From positions 82,982-146,981 of the forward strand of contig CALRNL020000008.1 of assembly GCA_943369525.1 (NCBI GenBank): DNA of 64,000 nucleotides. Reading direction: 5' to 3'. A program made the translations under genes and the position numbers. A model generated the notes under the pieces. It was not told where the DNA came from. It saw only the letters and a list, made by a program, of their open reading frames with translations, and did not search any database. Positions 43,781-52,465 of this stretch are shown in pieces; the stretch's first letter is position 1, and each line of letters begins with the position of its first letter. The stretch is from BAIKAL-G1 sp943369525 (GTDB lineage Bacteria > Cyanobacteriota > Cyanobacteriia > PCC-6307 > Cyanobiaceae).

Positions 43781-44102
43781 ATGGCTATGGCGACTGGCTT
43801 ACCCCTAAGCAAACGGCTAGCGGGTATGGCCGCCGAGATGCGAGAGGTGATCCCGGCAGCAGAAGTGCGGCTGTTCGGTTAATGGGCCCGTGGTGATACT
43901 GGACCCGATTCAGATGTGGATCTATTGATCACTGCCCCAGATGATTGGTTGGCTCAAAGGGATCGATTTGCACTCCTTGGCGAACTCTGGGCTGCGGTAG
44001 CCCAGCCTGACCTATCGTTGGAAGAGTGATCTCGACACCATTGCATTGCAGTTCAGTGGTTTTAGCCGATGGCCCATTAACCAAGCCGCTACGCAGAAGT
44101 GA
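43781..44102 (+). pseudogene. Decayed MNT-type nucleotidyltransferase gene
   Basis: The frame from ATG 43781 reads to VRLFG, then TAA (43880-43882), then continues WARGDTGPDSDVDLLITAPDDW. With a sense codon in place of the stop it is the minimal nucleotidyltransferase motif GSxARGxxxxxSDxDLL. A second in-frame stop (TGA, 44027) follows. A further frame to 44102 holds a fragment (SRWPINQAATQK) that looks like the C-terminal part. At least one nonsense change and one frameshift are therefore needed. A distinct intact member occurs at 52022-52339. Confidence 0.75.
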
Positions 44103-44129
44103 TCCATGGCTCGTGCTGTTTCGCTGCAC

Positions 44130-45074
44130 CTAACAAACCATGGCCAGGGATCCAAGCGGTGAAACCTGGCGCTCGTTTTTGGCCTGCTGGCGCCCTAGGC
44201 AGTGCTCGAGGATGGCGCGGGCCACGTTGAGGCCCGTGGCTGCTTCAAAGCCGCAAAAGCCGGGGGCGCTGTTGACCTCGCACACGCTGTAGCCCTCCCC
44301 ATCAAACAGCAGATCAACCCCGGCAATCTCGAGCTTCACGGCGGCAGCGCTGGCCAGGGCCAGCTCTTCGATTGCGGGGTTGAGGGCAAAGGCCTCGCCA
44401 TCGCCGCCGCGGCTGATGTTCGCCTTGAAGCTGCCATCGGTGCTGCGCCGCAGCATGGCGCCGAGCACCCGTCCGCCGATCACAAATACCCTCAGATCCT
44501 CGCCAGGCCGGGTGCCGATGTATTGCTGCAGGATCAGGCTTTGGGAGCGATCCAGGGCGGAGACAAGCTCCATCAGATCCTGAAAGCTGCTGGGGTTATG
44601 GATCAGCACGATGCCATTACCGTAGGAGCCCACCAACAGCTTCACCACACAGGGGAAGCCAATCTGGGCGGCCACCAAGTCCAGGTTCACGGGAAAACGC
44701 ACCAACATCGTGCGTGGAATCGGCAGATTGCGCTGGGCTAGGAGCTGGTGGGCGTAGAGCTTGTCCTTCACCGCCTCAATGGCGTCGCTCGGGTTGACCA
44801 CCGCCACCTCCAGGTGTTCGAGGTGGCGCAGGATTGCCAGGGAGAAGTAGTCGGTGCCGCTGCCAGTACGGGGCAACAGCACATCGGGCAAATCCACCTC
44901 CTGGCCGCAGCGGCGGATCGAGCGGCGGCCCCCGCGGCTGACGATCAAATCAATCTCTTCCGGTGCGACGGCCTCGAGCGCAACCCCCATCTGCCGGGCC
45001 TCCTCGCGCAGCCGAGCTAGCTCGTAGGGCTCCACGATCCCCGGGGGACGCGTCTGCAGGATCCAAAGGTTCAT
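44130..45074 (-). CDS. RimK-family ATP-grasp ligase
   Basis: A 314-residue ATP-grasp enzyme. The N-terminal pre-ATP-grasp domain starts MNLWILQTRPPG. The ATP-grasp blocks are FPCVVKLLVGSYGNGIVLI, LQQYIGTRPGEDLRVFVIGG, FKANISRGGDGE and the metal-binding DLLFDGEGYSVCEVNSAPGF. RimK proteins add glutamate or similar amino acids to protein or small-molecule carboxylates; the substrate here is unknown. ATG at 45074 gives the standard start; upstream in-frame codons are not family-like. Confidence 0.9.
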   Translation of the reverse strand: MNLWILQTRPPGIVEPYELARLREEARQMGVALEAVAPEEIDLIVSRGGRRSIRRCGQEVDLPDVLLPRTGSGTDYFSLAILRHLEHLEVAVVNPSDAIEAVKDKLYAHQLLAQRNLPIPRTMLVRFPVNLDLVAAQIGFPCVVKLLVGSYGNGIVLIHNPSSFQDLMELVSALDRSQSLILQQYIGTRPGEDLRVFVIGGRVLGAMLRRSTDGSFKANISRGGDGEAFALNPAIEELALASAAAVKLEIAGVDLLFDGEGYSVCEVNSAPGFCGFEAATGLNVARAILEHCLGRQQAKNERQVSPLGSLAMVC

Positions 45075-45307
45075 GCAAGCCTGGGTGACATCGCCAGTGT
45101 TCCCGTGGAGCGGCCGCGGATCCAAGGCTGGATGGCACAGGTGTCCGCCATAGCCGCAACAGGCCAAACAGCAGCAGCCCTGCTAAAGCTGGGCCAATCG
45201 TGGTCGAAGCGATGGCCGCCGCCGCCCCATGGCGCCCCGATCTGACCGGTCCCCCCAACCTGCTGGCGGCCCTGAACCGGCTGCGGGTTGGGGTCTGAAT
45301 CCTTGCC

Positions 45308-46273
45308 ATGGACCTACCCCCCACCTTTGCCTTGCCCTGCCCCCTTTCCGCCGGCTGGGAGGTGGTCGAGCAACGGCAGATCGAACCGGGCCAGGGGGGC
45401 GGCTTCTCCGCAGGTGCCTACCGCCCCGGGGTTGATGAGTTATGGCTCCTCAGTGATTCGCCCAGGGGCAGCATCAGCCGCTGGCGCGGCCTGCGCGAAC
45501 GGGGGCTCAAGGGGCTGGTTCCGCTGCCGCCGCTGCGGCTCGACCAACCCCAACCCATGGATGGCGAAGGCCTGGTGCTGGATGGCCCAACCCTGTGGGT
45601 GGCCAGCGAGGGGCGCCTGCAGCCCGCCAGGGCCGCCGGCCTGCTGCGCTACGACCTGGGCAGCGGCCAGCTCCAGCAGAGCAGGGCCCTGCCACCGGCC
45701 TGGCAGCTCCAGCCCGAGCGCGGCCTGCCCAGCAACGGCGGGCCCGAGTCGTTGACGCGCCTGCCCAGGGGCCCAGGGCTGCTGATGGCGGCGGAAATGG
45801 CCCTGCTGCAGGACCCCCCGGGCCAGGTTCGGCTACTGCGCTGGCAGCCCGATGGCAGCGGCAACCTGCAGCCGGCCGAGCTGCGGCCCCTCGCCCTGCC
45901 GCCGGCGGGCTGGGGGCTCACGGACCTCCTCGCCACCGATCAGGGGCTGCTGGGGCTGTGGCGCCAGTTCAAAGCGCCCGACCAATGGCAGGCCAGGCTG
46001 GTGCTCTACCCCAGCGCCGCCCTGGCCGCCAAGCCCGCCAAGGGCCCTGCTGGCCAGCCCGTCAAACCCCTGATTAGCTGGAATCTGTTGCAGCTGGGTC
46101 TGGCCCCCGACAACTGGGAAGTGCTGCTGGCCGCCCCACCCCTTGGCGATGGCCGTTCCAGCTTGCTGCTAGCAACCGACGACAACTTCAACCCCCTGCA
46201 ACGCTCCCACCTCGCCAGGCTGGTGCCGCGCCGACTGCCGGGCTGCCAACCCCACACCCAACCCCACCGATGA
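45308..46273 (+). CDS. Phytase-like (esterase-like) beta-propeller protein
   Basis: A 321-residue protein of the phytase-like domain family. Recognisable points are the LWLLSDSPRG block near the N-terminus, MDGEGLVLDGPTLWVASEG in the middle, and the ending DNWEVLLAAPPLGDGRSSLLLATDDNF. These proteins form six-bladed propellers, and several are linked to phosphoesters. No obvious signal peptide is present. The stop overlaps the start of the PhoX-like gene by 4 bases (ATGA), so the pair is translationally coupled and may act together in phosphate acquisition. Confidence 0.82.
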   Translation: MDLPPTFALPCPLSAGWEVVEQRQIEPGQGGGFSAGAYRPGVDELWLLSDSPRGSISRWRGLRERGLKGLVPLPPLRLDQPQPMDGEGLVLDGPTLWVASEGRLQPARAAGLLRYDLGSGQLQQSRALPPAWQLQPERGLPSNGGPESLTRLPRGPGLLMAAEMALLQDPPGQVRLLRWQPDGSGNLQPAELRPLALPPAGWGLTDLLATDQGLLGLWRQFKAPDQWQARLVLYPSAALAAKPAKGPAGQPVKPLISWNLLQLGLAPDNWEVLLAAPPLGDGRSSLLLATDDNFNPLQRSHLARLVPRRLPGCQPHTQPHR

Positions 46274-48450
46274 ACGGCTCCGCCCCCAATCGCCGCCAGT
46301 TGCTGCAGTTGCTTGGCATCGGGGCCGGCAGTGGCGCGGCGGCGCTGCTCCTTCCCCTGGATCAAGCCCGCAGCAGCACCGCAAGCAAGCCAGCTGTGCC
46401 CTTCCAGCCGGTGCGTGCCCCCCTGCCGCTAGCGAACGACGGCCTCAGCGCGGCGGAGCAGCGGCGGCTCTACCGGACCTTCTCGGTTGAGGACAAGCTG
46501 CTGGTTCCAGAGGGCTATCGCGCCGAGCTGCTTGCTGTCTGGGGCGACCCCCTGGCAGGGGGTCGCTTCGGCTTCAACAACGACTACCTGTCAGTCCTGG
46601 CCCTGCCCGGGGGGAAGGCCCTGTTGAGCGTCAACTTCGAATACATCAGCCCCAAGATTTGGGCGGCGGGCTACGGCGAAGCGGTGGGCAGCCCCCTGCC
46701 CCTGGATTCCCTGCAGCAGGCCCTGGCCAGCCGCGGCGGCAGCGTCGATGTAGCCAGCCTGGCCGCCGATGACCCGTTGCGCCCCCTGATTGGGGCCGTG
46801 GCCCAAGCCGCCATGGCCGATCTGGGCATTGGCGTGCTCGAGCTTGAGCAGGGCAGCGATGGCTGGCGACGCAGCAACGGCAGCCGCTACGAGCGACGCA
46901 TCGATGGCCTCTGTGGGCTTAACCAGCCGGCCCAGGCCCTGCGCTGCAGTGGCCCGGCGGCGGCGGTGTTTCGCCAAAAGCAACCGCTTGGCTACCGCGA
47001 CGGCCTGGGCGACCGGATCATCGGCACCTTTGCCAATTGCGCAGGCGGCAGCACCCCCTGGGGCACGGTGCTCAGCGCCGAAGAAAATGTCCAGTCCCAG
47101 GTGAGTGAAGCCGTCCATGCCGATGGCTCGGCGGCCTCCCCGGCGGAGCGGCCATTCCGCTGGGATGGCTCACGCCTCGATGGGCTGGGCAATCCCTTCG
47201 GCCTAGCCGGCAACAAGTACGGCTGGATGGTGGAATTCGATCCGCGCGAGCCCGGCACGGTTGCGGTGAAACACAGCCTGCTGGGCCGCTTTCGCCACGA
47301 GGCCGTGGCCGTGGTGGCCCGGCCCGGTGAGCCCCTGGTGGTGTACTCGGGCTGCGATCGCCATGGCGGCCACCTCTACCGCTTTGTCAGTGAGGCTGCC
47401 GTGGTCGACCCGGGCGATCGGGCTAATTCGCGGCTGTTTGCCGCGGGCCGCCTCGAGGTGGCCCGCTTCAACGCCGGCGGCGGCGGCAGCTGGATCCCCC
47501 TGGAGCCCACCACCCTGGTGCAGCCCCAACCCCCCAGCCATTACGACCGTTTTGGCTGGCAGCAAGCGACCCTGCTGCCCCACAGCGACCGCAGGCGCAG
47601 CGGCGCAGAAGCGATCAACAGCGATGCCGAATTGCAGAGCTACTGCAGCCGCTTCAAGAGCCTGGGGGATCTCTATCCCTTGCATGGCCAGGACGACGAG
47701 GCCCAGCTGCGGCAGCAGGGGGCGATCCTGATCGACGCCCACCTGGCCGCCAACGCCGCCGGTGCCACCGCCTGCGCCCGACCAGAGGACACCGATATCG
47801 ATCCGCTCAACGGCGACCTGTTGATCGCCTTCACGGCGGCAGGCCGTGATGGGGACGGTTGCAGTGATCCGGCCATCTTCCGGGGACCCAAGGGCGAATC
47901 CCTCTGGCCCCACGGCTGGGTGATGCGCCTCAGCGACGGCGTAACCGGCCGAGGCGCTGGCTTCCGCTGGCGGATGGTGGCCACGGGTGGCCTGCCCTGG
48001 GAGGGGGGGCTCGGCTTCAGCCATCCCGACAACCTGGCCTTCGACCCATCCGGCAACCTCTGGCTGGTGACCGACCACCCGGGGGGCGATGGCTTCGATG
48101 GGTTTGGCAACAACAGCTGCTGGTTGCTGCCGCGGGCTGGCGCTAGGGCAGGCCAGGCCCTCTGCTTTGCGATCGGTCCGGTGGGGTGTGAACTGTGTGG
48201 CCCCTGCTTCGATCACGGGTTCCGCACCCTGTTCCTGGCGGTGCAGCACCCCGGCGAGGGCCATGGGGTGCGCCAGGGCAAGACGGTGGAAGGCCAGGCC
48301 CACAGCCTGGTGGACCGCAACGGTCAACGCTTCGAGCAGCTGCGCTGGGTGCCGCTCGGCTCCAACTGGCCCTCTGGCGTGCCCGGCAGGCCGCCCAGGC
48401 CCGGGGTTGTCGCAATCCGGCGTCTCGATGGCCGCCCCTTGCTGGGCTGA
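46270..48450 (+). CDS. PhoX-family (DUF839) phosphatase-like protein
   Basis: A 726-residue protein with an RR-containing leader (NRRQLLQLLGIGAGSGAAALLLP), compatible with Tat export. Family blocks are NDYLSVL and the cluster-region FANCAGGSTPWGTVLSAEEN. HEAVAVV, ARPEDTDIDPLNGDLLIAFT and FSHPDNLAFDPSGNLWLVTD follow. PhoX alkaline phosphatases are calcium/iron-dependent periplasmic enzymes induced by phosphate limitation in marine bacteria and cyanobacteria. Family assignment is good; enzymatic activity is inferred. It is coupled to the upstream phytase-like gene. Confidence 0.88.
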   Translation: MNGSAPNRRQLLQLLGIGAGSGAAALLLPLDQARSSTASKPAVPFQPVRAPLPLANDGLSAAEQRRLYRTFSVEDKLLVPEGYRAELLAVWGDPLAGGRFGFNNDYLSVLALPGGKALLSVNFEYISPKIWAAGYGEAVGSPLPLDSLQQALASRGGSVDVASLAADDPLRPLIGAVAQAAMADLGIGVLELEQGSDGWRRSNGSRYERRIDGLCGLNQPAQALRCSGPAAAVFRQKQPLGYRDGLGDRIIGTFANCAGGSTPWGTVLSAEENVQSQVSEAVHADGSAASPAERPFRWDGSRLDGLGNPFGLAGNKYGWMVEFDPREPGTVAVKHSLLGRFRHEAVAVVARPGEPLVVYSGCDRHGGHLYRFVSEAAVVDPGDRANSRLFAAGRLEVARFNAGGGGSWIPLEPTTLVQPQPPSHYDRFGWQQATLLPHSDRRRSGAEAINSDAELQSYCSRFKSLGDLYPLHGQDDEAQLRQQGAILIDAHLAANAAGATACARPEDTDIDPLNGDLLIAFTAAGRDGDGCSDPAIFRGPKGESLWPHGWVMRLSDGVTGRGAGFRWRMVATGGLPWEGGLGFSHPDNLAFDPSGNLWLVTDHPGGDGFDGFGNNSCWLLPRAGARAGQALCFAIGPVGCELCGPCFDHGFRTLFLAVQHPGEGHGVRQGKTVEGQAHSLVDRNGQRFEQLRWVPLGSNWPSGVPGRPPRPGVVAIRRLDGRPLLG

Positions 48451-48727
48451 TCGCTGGCCGCCCGCCCGCTGAACAGCCCTGAACCCCAACCAGACTCTTC
48501 AGTTGGCTCTCGCTAGCGCTGACCTGAATGGGCCTGGTGGTGCTTGATTGCCCAGGTGGATGTCAGGGCTCCACCAACCCAAAACCGAACGCCTGGGCTC
48601 CCCAGCCCAACGGGAGCCCCATGCCTTGGGGCTGGTGCCGGGTTGGGGCTGCGGAAGCGGGGGTGACCATCTGCCGGCATGCCATAGGGCATGGGAACGG
48701 CTAACGCTGCCAGCGTTTGTGTTGCGC

Positions 48728-49198
48728 CTAATCGAGGACGGTTAAACTTCTGATCTGCCAACGTTGAATGGTTGCAGCCAGGTTATGGAGCGCTTTGCGA
48801 TCTGGGATACAGATGCAACCCACGCCCGGCAAGCAATGGTGGATGCCGAGGGCTGAGCGGCTGGTGGCAAATTGGGGTCGTAAGTCGATCCAGAGATCCT
48901 GACCAAACGGCTCCGGCGACCCGAGGCGATAGGTGCCTGGTGGCAAGGGGGAGCCATTGCCTGGCGACCAGCGCCGATCAAGCCGTTGGCGATTGCTGGC
49001 CCCCGATGCTGCTTGCCAACTGGCCACGAGCTTGGGGCCATCCGTGAGCTTCAGCAGCCAAATCGGATCGCCATTGCCATAGGTCCCGGTGGTGCGCTGC
49101 AGGGTGAGCCTGGCTGCGGCTTGGGCACCGATCGGCAGCATGGCGATGCAGAGGGCCAGGGCGGAACCAAGGGCCTTCTGCCAATTCTGGTCAGCCAT
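48728..49198 (-). CDS. Secreted YkuD-like (L,D-transpeptidase fold) protein
   Basis: A 156-residue protein with signal peptide (LGSALALCIAMLPIGAQAAA). The mature part has GSPLPPGTYRLGSPEP, and the active-site-like GIHHCLPGVGCICIPD, where His and the later Cys match the HX-n-GC(I/V) arrangement of YkuD domains. It is shorter than classical L,D-transpeptidases, so it may be a minimal cell-wall transpeptidase or carboxypeptidase. ATG at 49198 is chosen since the upstream codons lack signal character. Confidence 0.7.
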   Translation of the reverse strand: MADQNWQKALGSALALCIAMLPIGAQAAARLTLQRTTGTYGNGDPIWLLKLTDGPKLVASWQAASGASNRQRLDRRWSPGNGSPLPPGTYRLGSPEPFGQDLWIDLRPQFATSRSALGIHHCLPGVGCICIPDRKALHNLAATIQRWQIRSLTVLD

Positions 49199-49403
49199 TG
49201 TTGGTGGCCATCTGCAATCAAGCTGCAAGCAATTTACTCGGTTGGGCAGCTAACGACGCCCAAGCACCCCGAGCCGACAAAGGCCCCAGGCAGCCCGAGC
49301 TGGTAGCTAGCTCCAGCCACCAGCTCTTCTTACTAGGTAGCGACCTTGCGCGGGTGACCCGCAGTCGTTGCCTACATGGCAAACCCTGAGCAGGGTTGCA
49401 ACC

Positions 49404-51569
49404 TCAGGCCCAAATCACATCAGAGCCCAGGGGGGAGGCGTTGGTGAAGATCGCGATCAGCTCATCTTGGTTGGAGCCGCTTAGATTCAACCTGCCATTG
49501 CCATTGCGGTCCCAGTAAAGCGAGGTATTGCCCTGGCTTACGGAGGTGATATAACTGGCACTAAAGAGCTGAATCTTGTCTACACCACTTTTGAAATCCT
49601 GAATCCGAGCATAGTCACTAAGGCCCACATTGCCATTGACTCTGTCATCATAGAAGAGACCCCGTTTATCTCCCAGCACGAAAACATCGGCGCCGGATCC
49701 GCCCGTCAGAGTATCGATCTGACCGCCCCCCATGGCCTTGGTTGTGGTGCCGCTCGCCAGGACGCCACTGAGGCGATCGTTGCCACTACTGCCGGTGATC
49801 CTGTCGGAGTTGTTGGTTCCCCACAGAGTCTTTCCGGGTGTCGGCGCGACCACGCTGTCGACCAGGCTGATGCTGGCCTGGGCAACGGGGCTGCCGGAGC
49901 CGGAGGATTGAAACAGCGATGCCTGCAGGGTTTCGTTGCCCTCGCTAAGGGTGTCGGCCAGTACGGTGGTGCTGAAGCTGCCGCGACCACTGGCGTCGAG
50001 GGTGATCAGGGCCGTGAGACTGCCTGATGCCAGGTCTGCAGCACTGATGCCAGAGCCAGAGAACTGCAGGGTGAGCACTGTGCCAGCGGCCAGGTTGGTG
50101 GTGGCCACCGCGATGGTCAGGTTTCCGCCTTCATTGACGCTGCTTGGGGCCTGCAGGCTGAAGGTCGGAGGGGTTGGCGGTGGATTGGTTGGATCCGCGG
50201 CTGCTAGGGCAAAGGGATCGGCCGTGCCGTCCACAACAGGGGTCACCAAGGACCCGGCTTTGACACCGCCGGCTAGCAGCAAACCGGCCACGTGGGGGGC
50301 TGCCATCGAGGTGCCGCTGAGATAGGCGAGTTGACCGCCCTGGAAGTACGACAGCACCCCCACTCCGGGAGCCGCCAGGTCAACGTCGTCAACGGCGTCG
50401 CTGGCATCGATCCGATCCCAGTTGGACCAGCTGGCCATGGTGTAGGTCGAATCAACGGCGGAGATGGTGTAGACGTTGGGATGGTCGCCGGCATTGGCCG
50501 GTGAAAAGCCATCGGCATCCTGACCGCTGTTGCCAGCTGCAATCGCGAAACGAATGCCCTGGTTGGCCGCATTCACAATCGTGTTCGTCAGTGAAGTGCT
50601 CAGACCACCGCCCAGGCTCATGTTGATCACCACCTTGGAGCGATCGAGGCTGTTGGTATTGATCAGCCCAACGGCGTAATTGATCGCGTCGATGATCGAC
50701 GAGATCGTCGCCCCGTTGCCAATGCTGTCAAAGACCTTGAGGGAGACCACCTCGGCCCCGGGGGCAACGCCCACGACGCCAATGCCGTTAGCAAGGGCTG
50801 CAATGGTGCCGGCGACGTGGGAGCCATGGCCAACACCGTCATTGAAGGCACTTTCTCCGGCGATCCAGCTCTTGGACCAGGCCTTGTTCAGGTTTAGATC
50901 ACCAGTGGTGTCGAGCACCCCAGAATCGATCACAAAAACGGTACTGCCAGCGCCGATGTTGCCCTTGCTGCTGATATCGAGACCATTCCAAACGGCCTTC
51001 ACACCCCAGGGCAAGGTTTCGCCGCTGGCGCTGGTCGTATCGCCGTAGGAGGGAGCGTTGAGCCCAATGTCATCGAGGCTATAACTTGCATTGGAGACTT
51101 GTTCTGCCTTGCCTGGGTTCTTCCAGAGAAGTTTCTTGAACGCCAGCGAGACGGTGCCTTCATCCAGATTGTTCAGGCTTGGCTCAACGCTCACCGGTGG
51201 CATCATTGGCACCACTCGGTCGGCTTCGACACCGCTGATTCCGGGTCGCTGACGCAGCAGTTCGGCCTGGGAATCGGTCAGATCAACCGTGAAGGCACCC
51301 AGTTGATCAAAGATTTGACCTGGTCGCAGCTCCGCTGAGAGCTCTCCCAGGAGGGATTGGACGGTCGACGCCAGACTTTTGCCCAAGGGCGCCGGGTCGA
51401 GCGTCACCACATAGGTACGAACTGCGGTGATTGCCTCCGCTTGGTCGGCCTGAATAGCCCCTAGGGCAAGGTCGGATTCACCCCGAGCCGCCAGGCTCCA
51501 TCCCGGCTCCAAGCTGCCCAGCTCGGTGAGGGCCGTATCAATAAAATTAATGCTTTTAGCTTTAACCAT
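49404..51569 (-). CDS. S8 subtilisin-like protease with Calx-beta-like and RTX-type C-terminus
   Basis: A 721-residue protein. An I9-like propeptide covers about residues 50-120 (TYVVTLDPAP, TVDLTDSQAELLR). The subtilase domain has Asp215 in VFVIDSGV, His248 in GHGSHVAGT, oxyanion Asn347 in AAGNSG, and Ser421 in SGTSMAAPH. A Calx-beta-like stretch (about 475-580, SVNEGGNLTIAV) and a C-terminal part with GSSGNDRLSG and GGSGADVFVLG follow. There is no N-terminal signal, so type I secretion is likely, as usual for RTX proteins. Local base composition is AT-richer than the housekeeping genes. Confidence 0.9.
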   Translation of the reverse strand: MVKAKSINFIDTALTELGSLEPGWSLAARGESDLALGAIQADQAEAITAVRTYVVTLDPAPLGKSLASTVQSLLGELSAELRPGQIFDQLGAFTVDLTDSQAELLRQRPGISGVEADRVVPMMPPVSVEPSLNNLDEGTVSLAFKKLLWKNPGKAEQVSNASYSLDDIGLNAPSYGDTTSASGETLPWGVKAVWNGLDISSKGNIGAGSTVFVIDSGVLDTTGDLNLNKAWSKSWIAGESAFNDGVGHGSHVAGTIAALANGIGVVGVAPGAEVVSLKVFDSIGNGATISSIIDAINYAVGLINTNSLDRSKVVINMSLGGGLSTSLTNTIVNAANQGIRFAIAAGNSGQDADGFSPANAGDHPNVYTISAVDSTYTMASWSNWDRIDASDAVDDVDLAAPGVGVLSYFQGGQLAYLSGTSMAAPHVAGLLLAGGVKAGSLVTPVVDGTADPFALAAADPTNPPPTPPTFSLQAPSSVNEGGNLTIAVATTNLAAGTVLTLQFSGSGISAADLASGSLTALITLDASGRGSFSTTVLADTLSEGNETLQASLFQSSGSGSPVAQASISLVDSVVAPTPGKTLWGTNNSDRITGSSGNDRLSGVLASGTTTKAMGGGQIDTLTGGSGADVFVLGDKRGLFYDDRVNGNVGLSDYARIQDFKSGVDKIQLFSASYITSVSQGNTSLYWDRNGNGRLNLSGSNQDELIAIFTNASPLGSDVIWA

Positions 51570-51970
51570 GGTAATAAACCTTAAGATTATGCTGGAACGA
51601 TTAATGGTCCAGCAGAGGATTTATGGAGAGATGGTAGCAGCCCCTAAGGGCTTGAGTCAGGGGCCAGGCCAGCCTCAGGCCCCAATTCCCCTTGGGCAGA
51701 GCAGGCCAAAATCCCTCTCCCCGACAGCGATTTGGGCTGGAAGTGCCCAGCCCAGTCACAATTAGAAATAGCTTCGGCGATCCTGGCAATCCCCAGACCT
51801 GTCGCCTGTGGCCCAAGGGCAACCCGTTCGGCACCTAGCCCCAGCCGACCCGAATAAGGTGGGCTGATGCTGCCGGTAACTAGGCAAACCACGCCATGGC
51901 CCACCGGATCAGCAGGTTCTTGCCCAGCGGTCTGATCTGGGATTGATCAGTTGAACCCAGCTCTGATCAG
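51570..51970. other. Intergenic region upstream of the S8 protease gene
   Basis: About 400 bases containing the protease promoter (minus strand). Open frames here show no protein character. Right of it begins a 10-base tandem repeat. Confidence 0.4.
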
Positions 51971-52020
51971 ATCAGTTCAGATCTATTCAGATCTATTCAG
52001 ATCTATTCAGATCTATTGAG
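51971..52020. repeat. 10-bp tandem repeat (ATCTATTCAG)
   Basis: Three exact units of ATCTATTCAG (51981-52010) are flanked by one unit with two changes (51971-51980) and one with one change (52011-52020). The 10-base period matches a helical turn, so identical sites face the same side of the DNA. The array ends two bases before the stop codon of the nucleotidyltransferase gene. Confidence 0.85.
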
Positions 52021-52021
52021 A

Positions 52022-52339
52022 TCAATTTAAAAGGATGCCCACCTGCTCGATGTGCTGGCGCAGGCCGGCATGGGCCAGGCTCTCCCAGTGGGTGACATCC
52101 ACCAGGTAGGGAATCGGCAGCTCCCCAATGGCCCCCGCTAGCTGGGCGGTGTAATCGACAGGACTACTGAAGGCCAGATCAATGTCGGAACCGGGCCGGT
52201 AATTGCCCATGGCCCTGGAGCCATAGAGCTTCAGCCAGCGGATCTGGGGAAAGGCCTGTAGGACCGCCTGGATCTGGGCCAGGGTATGGGGCGGCAAGCC
52301 ACCGAGAGCAACGTCAGAAGTCAGCCCGCAGGTCCGCAT
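52022..52339 (-). CDS. Minimal nucleotidyltransferase (MNT family)
   Basis: A 105-residue protein with the Pol-beta-like core LYGSRAMGNYRPGSDIDLAF, containing the GS motif and the catalytic DxD. MNT proteins usually pair with a HEPN toxin, which they inactivate by AMPylation. No HEPN gene is visible on either side, so this one is an orphan or its partner has been lost. It lies against the left edge of the phage-like module. Confidence 0.85.
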   Translation of the reverse strand: MRTCGLTSDVALGGLPPHTLAQIQAVLQAFPQIRWLKLYGSRAMGNYRPGSDIDLAFSSPVDYTAQLAGAIGELPIPYLVDVTHWESLAHAGLRQHIEQVGILLN

Positions 52340-52465
52340 TGTCCATGGCGCCAGTTTGACAAGGGAGCCGCCATTAGCCCGGTTGCGTTCGTAAGCCTGG
52401 CTGGCGCAACTGGTTCACGGCCGTGGACTGTCAGCTGGAATCACTTGCATCGCCTTTATACTTAG

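Noticed and set aside
45211..45297. 28-codon frame (MAAAAPWRPDLTGPPNLLAAL) just upstream of the phytase-like gene
   Set aside because: It looks somewhat protein-like but is too short to support without homologues.
48513..48761. 82-codon minus-strand frame downstream of the YkuD-like gene
   Set aside because: Pro/Gly/Arg-rich with no domain; it overlaps a GC-rich stretch with small inverted repeats.
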